64,000 bases of DNA, from the NCBI GenBank assembly GCA_035443885.1, contig DAOMNO010000001.1:124001-188000 (forward strand), written 5' to 3'. Positions 9,896-18,494 of the stretch are shown here, in pieces. Source of the DNA: DAOMNO01 sp035443885 (lineage in GTDB: Bacteria > Planctomycetota > Phycisphaerae > Phycisphaerales > SM1A02). The notes beneath the pieces were generated by a model. The model was given only the letters and a program-made list of their open reading frames with translations, was not told the origin of the DNA and made no database searches. Both the position numbers and the translations under genes were made by a program. The first letter of the stretch is position 1. Each line of letters starts with the position of its first letter.

Positions 9896-12042
9896 GATGC
9901 CGCGGGTTCTGGCGGCGACGTCCTCGACCGAAGTTTTTCGGTCACAGCTTCCATGGTGGCGCGATGTTCGCCGTTAAGCTGGCCATCAAATCGCCGCAGA
10001 ATCTCAGTGCGCAGCGCAACGGCACGCTCTGGATTGCGATCTGCCAAGCCGCCAAGCAGTGCGACCCACGGGCCGGGTTCCTGATGAATCTGCGCTGCAA
10101 CTCCGTAGTGCCCGGCCAATGCCGCTGCTTCAAACCGCAACGTTCTCGCGCCTGGAACGCCAGTGAGCACGCCATTCGCAGCTTCGAGCGTTTCGTGAGC
10201 ACGTTGAGGCTGGTCGAGTTGCAAGTGCAGACGCGCCAATCGCATCGCCAATTCCGCTCGCAGTTCAGGTGGAAGCACGTCCGCGGGCAGCGATAGCGCA
10301 CGGGCCAGCGTATCAAGCCGCAAAGCGCTACTGTCGCTCCACAGTTGAATCAAGTCATCTGCTTCGATCAGCTTGTCCGCGGTCAGGTTGCCGTACAGCC
10401 GCACAACGGACTCCTGCCAGACGACACGATTCTGCTCATTCGGCAGCAATGAACCGAGCAAACGCAGCCCTGCGAGATCCGTCGGTCCCTTCGCCAGCAA
10501 TCTGACGGCGAATGGATACAGCAGTTCATCGTTGGCGCGGTCGATCAGCGGCTGGCGCATGCCCCGCCGAAAGAAGCCTTCCGCCACACTACGGCGCATC
10601 ACGGGATCATCAGAATCAAGCAACTTCTGAAGCGGCGCTAGCTCGTCATCATCTGCAAGCCGGACGAAGAGCCTTGCACAAGGCGGCGTCAGCGATCGTT
10701 GAGACGACTCCCTTACCACCTTGCGCATGGCGACAATCTGCTCATCGGGAATCTCGCCAAGGAGAAGAATCTCCCACAGTACGTTTGCCGCACGATCGGA
10801 CTGGGAACGATCCGCAAGCCAAGGCAGCACGTGTTCAATGGCGTTTCGATTCGGTCGCCTCGCCAGAATGTCCAACAGACCTGCCGCCACTTCGGGCGAA
10901 GTCTCCACACCAAGACGGCGCGCGATCCGCTCCGAAGCTGGCTCATAGTTGAGCTGGTCCAGCAGCCGGGCTGCTTGCAATCGCAAAGCAGGCGAATCAT
11001 CGTGCAAGCGCTCTGCAATCTGATGCTGAATCTCTTCCGGCAGTCGCGCACTGTCGCGCAACATGCGACCGATGCGATCCATGCCGAACTCGCGCACGCT
11101 GGCCAGTTGATCCTGCAAGAGCACCGGGAGCAGCCGAAGCTGGTCTTCAGACTGTGCCAAATGGAACAACTCGCGGTAAGCCTCCACAAGTCGCCGCTCC
11201 ATGTACTGGACACCCTGCCGCTCACGGAGAATCTGCTGGGCCGATGCTGCGAGCTGCTCCGAAAGCCGCTGCACCATCTTGGTCAGCCACTCCTCTTGCG
11301 GCTGATCGCTGGCCTCAGCCCACCATCGCCTCCATGCCTCCGGTTCGGCGCCATAAGGCATGCCCGTGCCACGCGCGAGCGCAGAGCAAACGGCTTCAAC
11401 CGCTTCAGGTGATTCCCGTTCGGCCATATCAAGCAAGGACATCAGTTCGACAGCAGCTGCGCGCGTGCGGAATGCTCCTATGGCAGCGATGCAGTTCATT
11501 CGCTCCGCAAAGGGTACGCTCCGGTCGGTCGCGACATCTTTCAGCATTCGCAGCGCTGGGTCGTTGTAACGAGCAAGGGCAAGTGCCAGCGATTCCCGCA
11601 GCGGCGACACTGCACTTCGCAGCGCGATGATCCCCGGCTCAAGCAGTCCATGAATCGGCGTCCGTGCGCTGGTCATCGCCTCAACGACCGCACCCCGAAC
11701 AGGTCCATCCCCAGTCCGCAGCCCTTCAGCAAGGGGCTGCACGGCTTCCGCCAAGTTCATGTCGCGAAGGCGCTCTGCCGCGCCGATGCGGATTGACATT
11801 TCTGTCGCCGGATCGAACAGAATCGTGGAGAAGAATCGGATATTGTCCGCCTGCTGGGGCGTCAGCGGCGGCTGAGCGGACCGCTCCGAGGGAGCCATCG
11901 CCCCAAGTGCCGCGCCGGATGCGGCCCCCATCGGCACCCCGCCGCACCCTGGCAAAAGCAGCACAACCACAGCCCATGCGACCGCCGCAGGCGCGGGGCC
12001 TCGCGATCGGATGAAAACATTTCTTCCCGCGGGTGTGGACAT
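9892..12042 (-). CDS. HEAT-repeat lipoprotein
   Basis: 716 aa from the ATG at 12042; longer frames run into the opposing TPR gene. The N-terminus holds a basic region, a hydrophobic stretch and the lipobox LLPGC. The body is almost wholly alpha-helical HEAT/Armadillo-like repeats, for example RIGAAERLRDMNLAEAVQPLAEGL and PALRLQAARLLDQLNYEPASERIARRL, with a TPR-like stretch near the C-terminus. It should sit on the periplasmic face of a membrane as a scaffold. It is the first gene of a set with the sirtuin and penicillin acylase, overlapping the former by 4 bp. No enzymatic motif is seen. Confidence 0.8.
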   Translation of the reverse strand: MSTPAGRNVFIRSRGPAPAAVAWAVVVLLLPGCGGVPMGAASGAALGAMAPSERSAQPPLTPQQADNIRFFSTILFDPATEMSIRIGAAERLRDMNLAEAVQPLAEGLRTGDGPVRGAVVEAMTSARTPIHGLLEPGIIALRSAVSPLRESLALALARYNDPALRMLKDVATDRSVPFAERMNCIAAIGAFRTRAAAVELMSLLDMAERESPEAVEAVCSALARGTGMPYGAEPEAWRRWWAEASDQPQEEWLTKMVQRLSEQLAASAQQILRERQGVQYMERRLVEAYRELFHLAQSEDQLRLLPVLLQDQLASVREFGMDRIGRMLRDSARLPEEIQHQIAERLHDDSPALRLQAARLLDQLNYEPASERIARRLGVETSPEVAAGLLDILARRPNRNAIEHVLPWLADRSQSDRAANVLWEILLLGEIPDEQIVAMRKVVRESSQRSLTPPCARLFVRLADDDELAPLQKLLDSDDPVMRRSVAEGFFRRGMRQPLIDRANDELLYPFAVRLLAKGPTDLAGLRLLGSLLPNEQNRVVWQESVVRLYGNLTADKLIEADDLIQLWSDSSALRLDTLARALSLPADVLPPELRAELAMRLARLHLQLDQPQRAHETLEAANGVLTGVPGARTLRFEAAALAGHYGVAAQIHQEPGPWVALLGGLADRNPERAVALRTEILRRFDGQLNGEHRATMEAVTEKLRSRTSPPEPAAS

Positions 12043-12159
12043 TCCATTCTCGGGTGAGAAGGTCATACAATGCAGTTGTTGGGAGCCGATGATGTATGGT
12101 ATCGGCTTCATGGCCCGCGTCGAAACAATCCATGAGATTTTCGCCGGAGAATTGCGTAT

Positions 12160-13557
12160 ATGAGCGACTGGCTTGACGCTGAAGGGCACGCAGATCGAGC
12201 GTTCGAGATGTACGAGCGCGGTCGATGGGCCGAAGCGGAGTCTGAACTTCGCAAAGCGTTGTCGCTCAATCCCGATCAGGCGGAGTGGCACTTCAACCTG
12301 GGGCTGACGCTCGAGGCCGCTGGCCGAGATGCCGAGGCTCTCTCCAGCTATGAACGAGCCGTCGAGCTGATGCCGGATCAGGTTGACCCGATTCTGGCTG
12401 CTGGCATCGTCGCGAATCGCCTTGATCTTTGCCAGCGTGCGGTGGAGTTGTTTCAGCAGGTACTGCGGATCGATCCACGCAGCGAAGCCGCCTATGCCAA
12501 CAAGATCGACAGCCACGTCCGGCTCGGCGAGCATGATGAAGCCGAGACAACCTACTTCCTCTCGCAGCAGGCATTGGAAGAACCAAGTGCTGCGTGTCTC
12601 GCATCCATTGCAGAAAGCCTCATCGAACGCAAGCTGTACGCGCGAGCCGCATGGTGCCTGAAGGAAGCTCTTCGTCTTGACCCCGGCATCCCGCGGTTGC
12701 TCGCCCGGCTCGGCGCGGTCTATGCATCAATGGGCAAACCGCAGCGTGCTCTGCAGCTTTACCTGCGAGACCTTCGCGATGACCCCGGCAACATCGACAC
12801 GCTGCTCGATTACGGCGAGTTGCTGCTTGATCTTGATCGATTACCCGAAGCTGCAGAGAAGTTCCGCCGTGTGCTCGAACTTCAACCGGCGAATGTCGAT
12901 GCGCACATGCGCCTTGGCGAGATCGCCATGCGGTCAAGGCGATATGAAGAGGCGCATCTTGAGTTTGAGCTTGTGCTGAAACTCGATCGTGAGTATCCGC
13001 TTGTTCGCCTCTGGCTGGCGGATGCCATGATCCGCCGTTCGAAGATCGAAGAAGCGCGGCAGTGCCTTCTCACGGAGCTGAACCTGCTTGAAGGTGCTTG
13101 TCTTACGCCGTCTCAGCGTGAAGATGCAGAGGATCTCGCTCAGGACTGGCTGCTTGATGAACTGATTCGTTTCGGATCACTCCTGCTGGAAGCCGGTCTC
13201 CCACATGAAGCGGCTCGAGTATTTGAACGCGCTGCGGTATCGGCTGATGATGATCTGCCTGCGGCCCAGCGGGCGGACCTGTATCGCCATCTGGCTGTGG
13301 CGCGATTTGCTGTGAATGATCTGGGCGGCGGCGTTTCCGCAAGCCGAAGCGTTTTGCGATACGAGCCACGGTGCATCGCGTCGATCCACAATCTTGCCCT
13401 CGCGGCACTGCAGGAAGGCCGACTTGCTGTCTGCAATGCGTGGATCAAACGAGGCCTGAGCATCGATCGCCATGATGACGGCCTTCGCCGACTGCGAATC
13501 AGGCTCTGGTTTGCAGCCGCTCGTGCAGTGCTCCGCAAGCTCACGTTCCGGCACTGA
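12160..13557 (+). CDS. Tetratricopeptide-repeat protein
   Basis: 465 aa built of about ten TPR units. Typical repeats are WAEAESELRKALSLNPDQAE, ALSSYERAVELMPDQVDPIL and AAEKFRRVLELQPANVDAHM, each with small residues at positions 8, 20 and 27. There is no signal peptide or membrane segment, so it is probably cytoplasmic. A GGAG precedes the ATG. It is divergent from the HEAT lipoprotein, sharing a 117-bp spacer, and convergent with rpsR. It is likely a protein-interaction scaffold with unknown partners. Confidence 0.85.
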   Translation: MSDWLDAEGHADRAFEMYERGRWAEAESELRKALSLNPDQAEWHFNLGLTLEAAGRDAEALSSYERAVELMPDQVDPILAAGIVANRLDLCQRAVELFQQVLRIDPRSEAAYANKIDSHVRLGEHDEAETTYFLSQQALEEPSAACLASIAESLIERKLYARAAWCLKEALRLDPGIPRLLARLGAVYASMGKPQRALQLYLRDLRDDPGNIDTLLDYGELLLDLDRLPEAAEKFRRVLELQPANVDAHMRLGEIAMRSRRYEEAHLEFELVLKLDREYPLVRLWLADAMIRRSKIEEARQCLLTELNLLEGACLTPSQREDAEDLAQDWLLDELIRFGSLLLEAGLPHEAARVFERAAVSADDDLPAAQRADLYRHLAVARFAVNDLGGGVSASRSVLRYEPRCIASIHNLALAALQEGRLAVCNAWIKRGLSIDRHDDGLRRLRIRLWFAAARAVLRKLTFRH

Positions 13558-13577
13558 GTTCTCCGAATCATGTGCGC

Positions 13578-13604
13578 AAGAAAACAGCGCGGCAAGCCGC
13601 GCTG
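13578..13604 (-). terminator. Rho-independent terminator of rpsR
   Basis: A CAGCGCGG/CCGCGCTG stem with a 4-nt loop is followed on the minus strand by TTTTCTT. It lies 33 bp after the rpsR stop. Confidence 0.85.
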
Positions 13605-13637
13605 ATCGGGCCTATTTGGGTGAGGGCGGAACGCCCT

Positions 13638-13883
13638 TTACAGCGTCGCGTTCGTGTACGGAAGCAACCCCATATGGCGAGCTCGCTTGATCGCCTGTGA
13701 GATCATGCGCTGCTCACGAGCGGAAACGCCCAGGCGCTTGCGGGAGTAAATCTTGCCGTTCGGCGTCATCAGCCGACGAAGGTCTTCCACAGCCTTGTAA
13801 TCAACATACTTCTTGTCGGCAACGCCGGTCTTGAGGTAGCCGGGCTTGCGAGGGGCAATCGTCGAACGGTTCTGATCGAACAT
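13638..13883 (-). CDS. rpsR: 30S ribosomal protein S18
   Basis: 81 aa; the start at 13883 follows GGAGAC. S18 sits in the 30S platform with S6. Core family sequence is clear: VDYKAVEDLRRLMTPNGKI, then YSRKRLGVSAREQRMISQAIKRARHMGLLPY. In many bacteria rpsR is in an rpsF-ssb/priB-rplI cluster, but here it stands alone between a TPR gene and a glutamine amidotransferase gene, with its own terminator. Confidence 0.97.
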   Translation of the reverse strand: MFDQNRSTIAPRKPGYLKTGVADKKYVDYKAVEDLRRLMTPNGKIYSRKRLGVSAREQRMISQAIKRARHMGLLPYTNATL

Positions 13884-14207
13884 CGGTAACAGTCTCCAAA
13901 TCGTCGTGGGTGCACTGAAGGGCAGCCCGCTATAGCCAAAATGGCCCGGCGGGCGACGAATGGGGCAGTATATCAGCCCCGCAGAATGGGACAAGGCCTT
14001 CTTAGATCGAGTGGTTTCAGATCATACAAATTCATGCAACCCCTTTCTCTCACGTGCGTAAGGAACAACAGAGTATCCCTTTCCTTCCCGCACCTGTTCC
14101 TCCTCATATCACCGCCGAGCAGAGTCACCGCATGGCTCTCCTCGGCGGCGACCCTTTTTGAGCCGTATTTTTGCGGGTCGGCTGACCCCAAGGCATAATC
14201 GCGAGTC
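13884..14207. other. Intergenic region upstream of rpsR, 324 bp
   Basis: Divergent spacer between rpsR and the glutamine amidotransferase gene. It holds the terminator-like hairpin listed separately (14112-14159) and a small GGGTC/GACCC hairpin near 14175-14189. No open reading frame is convincing. An unannotated small RNA ending at 14159 would fit. Confidence 0.4.
14112..14159 (+). terminator. Terminator-like hairpin with no gene before it
   Basis: CCGCCGAG/CTCGGCGG (8 bp), a C-C mismatch, then AGAG/CTCT (4 bp) enclose an 11-nt loop. CGACCC and five T follow. No plus-strand gene ends upstream: the nearest one, the TPR gene, ends 550 bp earlier with a converging gene between. It could end a small RNA or act as a leader attenuator for the next gene. 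Confidence 0.5.
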
Positions 14208-14876
14208 ATGACCTCAACGAGCCGCCCAGTGATTGGTCTGACGGCAGACGCTGCCGATGACAAGTACCTTCTCAGCCGTGGCTATTGCCATGGGATCGCC
14301 GATGCGGGCGGCGTGCCGATCATTCTCCCCTGCCGGACGGACCTGTTGGACTCTTTCCTTGAGTTGTGCGATGGCTTCATTTTGACAGGCGGCGATGATC
14401 CTTCCATGGAACGCTGGGGCATCCCGACGCATTCCAAAGCCAAACCGATAGACCCGGAGCGGCAGGAATTCGAGTTGGAGCTTCTGGCCCGACTTGATGA
14501 TGTGCCACACATTCCAGCGCTGGGTATCTGCCTCGGCATGCAGCTCATGGGCCTTCATGCAGGTGGCAAGCTCGACCAGCATCTTCCTGATTCACTACCT
14601 ACGGCTTCGAAGCACTGGGGCCGCACACCGCACACCATCTCAGGCGAGCTCGGCACAGGAACCGTTCTCAGCCATCACCGGCAAGCTCTTACGTCAACCG
14701 GTTCACTGCACGTTGCAGCGACAGCCGAAGACGGCGTTATTGAGGCCATCAAATCTCCGAATCGCCCGTTCTATCTCGGCGTGCAATGGCACCCCGAGCG
14801 CACCGATGATAAGCAACTGGGCATCGGAATCCTCAAACGGCTTGTTGACGCTGCCCGAACCGCGGCAACGCGCTGA
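14208..14876 (+). CDS. Class I glutamine amidotransferase-like hydrolase (gamma-glutamyl-GABA hydrolase family)
   Basis: 222 aa, Peptidase C26 / PuuD-like. The nucleophile Cys sits in ALGICLGMQLM, the oxyanion glycine pair in FILTGGDDP, and the catalytic His-x-Glu in VQWHPERT. PuuD-type enzymes cleave gamma-glutamyl bonds, for instance in putrescine breakdown; an agmatinase-family gene lies 3.6 kb away, but no other putrescine gene is adjacent, so the substrate is uncertain. The protein is cytoplasmic. It converges with the 3D-domain gene, with 10 bp between the stops. Confidence 0.88.
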   Translation: MTSTSRPVIGLTADAADDKYLLSRGYCHGIADAGGVPIILPCRTDLLDSFLELCDGFILTGGDDPSMERWGIPTHSKAKPIDPERQEFELELLARLDDVPHIPALGICLGMQLMGLHAGGKLDQHLPDSLPTASKHWGRTPHTISGELGTGTVLSHHRQALTSTGSLHVAATAEDGVIEAIKSPNRPFYLGVQWHPERTDDKQLGIGILKRLVDAARTAATR

Positions 14877-14886
14877 AAAACCGAGA

Positions 14887-15513
14887 TCAGCGACGCCTGC
14901 GATGGTTTGTCCGGAAGCCGACCGGCTCGCCATCTGCGTATTCCCAGATCGTCACTTCCAGCCGTTGCGCGCCCCACTTAAGGGCACGTTCATGCGTGGG
15001 ATAGAGCACATCAAGCCTATTGCCCTTGATCTTCCCGCCACGATCAAGCACGGGCACGACACTGCCGCCGTCATAGCCCGGGATCGACACCAGCGAGCCA
15101 AACGGAAGGATTGACGTATCCGCAGCAACCATCTTCATGCCGTTCGTCCAAACGGAGTAGCCGCTTGCGGTGATGCCATCCGCCCACTTGCCACATGACC
15201 TCTCGTCGGGGCTGTACGCGGTAACAAGCATCGTCATGGTGCGAGCTGGGCGAATCGGCCGCCCATCGAACCAGCGAATGTCGGATGCGTCACTGATGAC
15301 TTCGATAACGGTCGCTTCCGTCTCAGAAACGATGGTTTCGACCTCAACGAAACCAAATTCATCCGGCGCAACCTCTATGGACTCTTGCATGGTAGTCGCG
15401 CCAATCCAACTGGCTGCGCCAAGACCTGAAAGGGTCAGCACCGTGATGGCTGGAAAGACACCAAGCCAGCCAAGGCGCACGCTCACCGCGCGAGTGTTAC
15501 TGCTGATCTTCAC
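14887..15513 (-). CDS. 3D-domain protein, membrane-anchored
   Basis: 208 aa. A hydrophobic N-terminal segment (about residues 15-35) is followed by an acidic linker and a C-terminal 3D domain (three conserved aspartates; double-psi beta-barrel as in MltA and YuiC/Rpf-like proteins). Visible landmarks are LVTAYSPDERSCGKWADG, the S-I-L-P-F-G-S-L-V-S-I-P-G-Y segment, VPVLDRGGKIKGNRLDVL and the final ALKWGAQRLEVTIWEY. Such domains cut or bind peptidoglycan, so a role in cell-wall remodelling is inferred, of interest because planctomycete peptidoglycan is thin. No other wall gene is nearby. Confidence 0.85.
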   Translation of the reverse strand: MKISSNTRAVSVRLGWLGVFPAITVLTLSGLGAASWIGATTMQESIEVAPDEFGFVEVETIVSETEATVIEVISDASDIRWFDGRPIRPARTMTMLVTAYSPDERSCGKWADGITASGYSVWTNGMKMVAADTSILPFGSLVSIPGYDGGSVVPVLDRGGKIKGNRLDVLYPTHERALKWGAQRLEVTIWEYADGEPVGFRTNHRRRR

Positions 15514-15975
15514 TTCGTCGTACTTCCCTGCCCGGAAACGCGGCCCTGACGGTCAGTCCTGCCCACCACAGGCGGATCCTGACACGGCAAGAATGACCGC
15601 GATTGGAAAAAGACTATACCCCCTCTGAATCGAGCCGCAAGTACTTTCGCCCCCTCGTAGGCTCGTACAGGTCGGTTTGGAAGGCTGCGGCCGGTAATTC
15701 ACGCGAAAATGGGCATTTTGCGCCGCCGATCGCCCAAGTTCGATGTATATTTTCCATGAATGCCTTTCGCTCAAATCGGGGCGATCGTGGATTTCCCTCT
15801 CATCAGGCAGATTCTCAGCACGCTGGAATCCGCCCCGGATGGAACTCCGACGGTGCGAAAGGCGAACAATCCGGTGGTAGGCCGGCTTATCGTCCATGAC
15901 CACATCGGGGTATTCTGCCCTCGCATGACCGGGTCTTCATTTCTCTTGCGTCAGGCTGCGATGAAGGAGTCGCCA
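15514..15975. other. Intergenic region, 462 bp
   Basis: Divergent spacer between the 3D-domain gene and the prepilin-like gene. An in-frame extension of the latter reaches back to 15760 but lacks a ribosome site and prepilin sense. I see no RNA gene or strong hairpin here. Confidence 0.4.
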
Positions 15976-17025
15976 ATGCCTTCAGTCAAAACAAACTCGC
16001 CTCGTTCGGGATTCACCATCGTTGAGATTCTGGTGGTGGTCGGCATCATCGCATTGCTCATCGGCATTCTGCTGCCTGCTCTCAGCGGCGTTCAGAAGCG
16101 CAGCAAAAAGATGACCGAACTCAACAAGATTCGCAACGTCGGCGCGGCGTGGTCCATGTACGCCAACGCCAACGCGGATGCTGCCCTGCCCGGCTATCTC
16201 GATCATGAAACGGAAGTCAATGGCTCCAATGTGCAGGACATGTGGCGAGTGCGCTATGAGTATCCGATTCCGCCCGCAGCGAACGCTAGCCGGCAGATTC
16301 CGCAGGACATTGCCGCACCGTGGACGTGGCGGCTGCTGAAGTATCTCGACTACAACTACGATCTCGTCTGGGGCTATCGAAATGAGGCCTACGACTCTGA
16401 GACGCTTGTTCAGGAAGCTGCACTCGTCGCGACTCAACCCGCCTTCGGCTACAACGGCTACTACGTAGGCGGCTGGTGGGACGTCCAGAGCATCAATACG
16501 CCGGATGGTGGCGGCCAGATCGTGCGCGCCCGTTATCGCTTCAGTGAAGCGAAACTCACCAACGGCGAACTCGCGAACGTCGTCGTGCGAACGCTCCCTT
16601 CAATCGCGCGGCCATCTGAGCTGGTTGTTTTCTGCTCTTCTGCATGGTTCCAAGGTCCAGGTATGTTCCGCAGGCAGGATGATGACCGCGCAGGTTCACA
16701 CCTTGTTACGCCGCCCACACTCGCCAATGTCCCGCAGTGGCGCAATCCGCTCGGCGCGCACAACACGGGCGGCGGTGGCGGACCCGGTGGCGGCGGACCC
16801 GGCAATCAAGGTGGCTCGGTGACGACTTCCAATGATCGCGGCGACGTGTACAGCATCGAAGCCTTCTCCACGCGGGCATTCGCGCCAATCGGTCGATTCA
16901 ACGGCTTGGCCGCCGTGCTCTATGCAGACCTGAGCACAGATGCACAAACGCCTGCCGCGCTCAGCAACCAAGCGAAGTGGATCGATCGCGCGACGACGCC
17001 AAACTACACGCATTTGCCCAACTGA
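15976..17025 (+). CDS. Type II secretion/pseudopilin-like protein with prepilin cleavage motif
   Basis: 349 aa. The start at 15976 follows AAGGAG by 6 nt. The prepilin peptidase motif reads RSG|FTIVEILVVVGIIALLIGILLPAL: cleavage after Gly, N-methylated Phe, Glu at +5, then the hydrophobic helix that packs in a pilus. The C-terminal body of about 300 residues is Trp/Tyr-rich with a Gly-rich stretch near residues 255-278, and resembles the large family of planctomycete pseudopilins with an H-X9-DG-like C-terminus. It is probably processed by a prepilin peptidase encoded elsewhere and used as a pilus-like surface protein or secretion component. It converges with the TraB-like gene. Confidence 0.85.
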   Translation: MPSVKTNSPRSGFTIVEILVVVGIIALLIGILLPALSGVQKRSKKMTELNKIRNVGAAWSMYANANADAALPGYLDHETEVNGSNVQDMWRVRYEYPIPPAANASRQIPQDIAAPWTWRLLKYLDYNYDLVWGYRNEAYDSETLVQEAALVATQPAFGYNGYYVGGWWDVQSINTPDGGGQIVRARYRFSEAKLTNGELANVVVRTLPSIARPSELVVFCSSAWFQGPGMFRRQDDDRAGSHLVTPPTLANVPQWRNPLGAHNTGGGGGPGGGGPGNQGGSVTTSNDRGDVYSIEAFSTRAFAPIGRFNGLAAVLYADLSTDAQTPAALSNQAKWIDRATTPNYTHLPN

Positions 17026-17042
17026 TCGCACGAGCGACGGAC

Positions 17043-18350
17043 CTACCTTCGCCTCGGCGCGCTTTGCTGCTGCATGGCGCGTCGCATCATTTGCCTCATT
17101 TGTGCAAGTTGCGCTGCACTGACTCGGCTTTCCTGCAGGTTGACGCTGATAGCCGTCAGCCAGGTTTCGGCTTGCGGCTCATACTGCAGTTGTTCGTACA
17201 GCCTTTCTTCAAGGTCGGGCAGATGCGCCGCCCCGTAGAGAATCGCCACGCTCTTGACATCTGGCTCTTGCTGCAACAATCGCTTGAGATCGTCGATGAC
17301 CACCTGATTGCGCTCGTACAGAATGATCTCGGTAAAACCTTGACCGAGTTGCCCCATGCCCTGCTCAAGCAACCTGTCATCGCCCAGAACTTCGATCATC
17401 ATGATCTTGGCGATGTCTGAAATCGCTCCTTCCATCATGGCGTCGAGCATGCCGATCATTCGCAGCAGAAGGCGGCCAACCTGAGCCGGAAAACCTGCGC
17501 CCCCCATGGCGCCGGCCAGCGGCCCCATGTCCATGCCGCGAGCCTGAAACGCCTGTGAAAGCTGCTCAACGGTCATATCACTCGGCCGCCAGTTCGCAGC
17601 GTCATACGTCAGCGCTTCAAGCTGATAGCTCAACCCAAGCGCAGTGGCCAGTTGTTTCTGGATGTTGTCTCGTTCCATCGCAAGCGGCGCAACGGCATCC
17701 GCCTGCGTCAATATCAAGTCCGCGTCAGCAGTGCCCTCATCGCCACCCGGCTTTCCATCCGCACCCAGACTCTTCAGCGAGAACTCGGTGCCTTCTTCAT
17801 TGACACTGAACCCAAGCGGCCTGCCCCATGCATCGACCGCCGCTGCCGTCAGCCAGTTCACAATGATCGGATCAATTTCTCGCGTAAATGCTCGAAGCTC
17901 ATCAATCGTCCCCGGGTATCGCTGCCGCACTTCTCGATGAGCTTCAACTGCCGACGCGATGAACTTCATCGCGCGTCGCGTCGATTCGATTTGTTCCTCA
18001 GTTGTCTCACCGTGCGCTCCGCCCGTGCCTGACGGCCTGATGGCTTCATACAGAACGATTTCGTACTGATCCAGCACATCCTGCACACTGCGATAAAACG
18101 CACCATCACCGATGTGCGATACGCCGATCAGGCCAACCTTCGGCCCGCTACCTTCGCCGCTCGGCACGTACGTCTTGGACACGATCTCCAGCGCGACGTG
18201 CTTACCAGGCGTTTCTACCCGACGAATAAACTCTTCTTTCGTCGGTTCAGCACGCGACTCGGCCTTCTCATTCTGCCCGAAAGCGGTCGCGCACAATGAA
18301 ACGGCAACAACCCAAGCGGCAACTCGTTCAAGACAGCGGTTCAGCATCAT
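17043..18350 (-). CDS. Exported TraB/GumN-like protein with inserted GspG-like segment
   Basis: 435 aa. GGAG is spaced 7 nt from the ATG at 18350, so that start is preferred to 18356. A signal peptide covers about residues 1-26. The halves VGLIGVSHIGDGAFY (about residue 75) and VAILYGAAHLPDLEERL (about 370) are the two ends of a TraB/GumN/Tiki-type domain with its G-x-x-H motifs. Between them, about residues 125-220, lies a segment like the C-terminus of type II secretion protein G: AVEAHREVRQRYPGTIDEL, DAWGRPLGF and SLGADGKPGGDEG. Members of this superfamily include metalloprotease-like enzymes; substrate and role here are unknown. It is convergent with the prepilin gene. Confidence 0.75.
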   Translation of the reverse strand: MMLNRCLERVAAWVVAVSLCATAFGQNEKAESRAEPTKEEFIRRVETPGKHVALEIVSKTYVPSGEGSGPKVGLIGVSHIGDGAFYRSVQDVLDQYEIVLYEAIRPSGTGGAHGETTEEQIESTRRAMKFIASAVEAHREVRQRYPGTIDELRAFTREIDPIIVNWLTAAAVDAWGRPLGFSVNEEGTEFSLKSLGADGKPGGDEGTADADLILTQADAVAPLAMERDNIQKQLATALGLSYQLEALTYDAANWRPSDMTVEQLSQAFQARGMDMGPLAGAMGGAGFPAQVGRLLLRMIGMLDAMMEGAISDIAKIMMIEVLGDDRLLEQGMGQLGQGFTEIILYERNQVVIDDLKRLLQQEPDVKSVAILYGAAHLPDLEERLYEQLQYEPQAETWLTAISVNLQESRVSAAQLAQMRQMMRRAMQQQSAPRRR

Positions 18351-18494
18351 TTCCATTCTCCGGGGGGTTTCAGCCTTCCCATCGTAGGTTCACTGCTGCG
18401 GATCGAACATGGCGATCCACCCTGTATTGTGATTCTCATCCGTGGCATGGGCGCTCGGCCTTGCGTTTTTCGGACAACTGCCGACCATGTTGCC

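Noticed and set aside
12043..12534. N-terminal extension of the HEAT lipoprotein
   Set aside because: It overlaps the opposing TPR gene and lies before a good lipoprotein signal.
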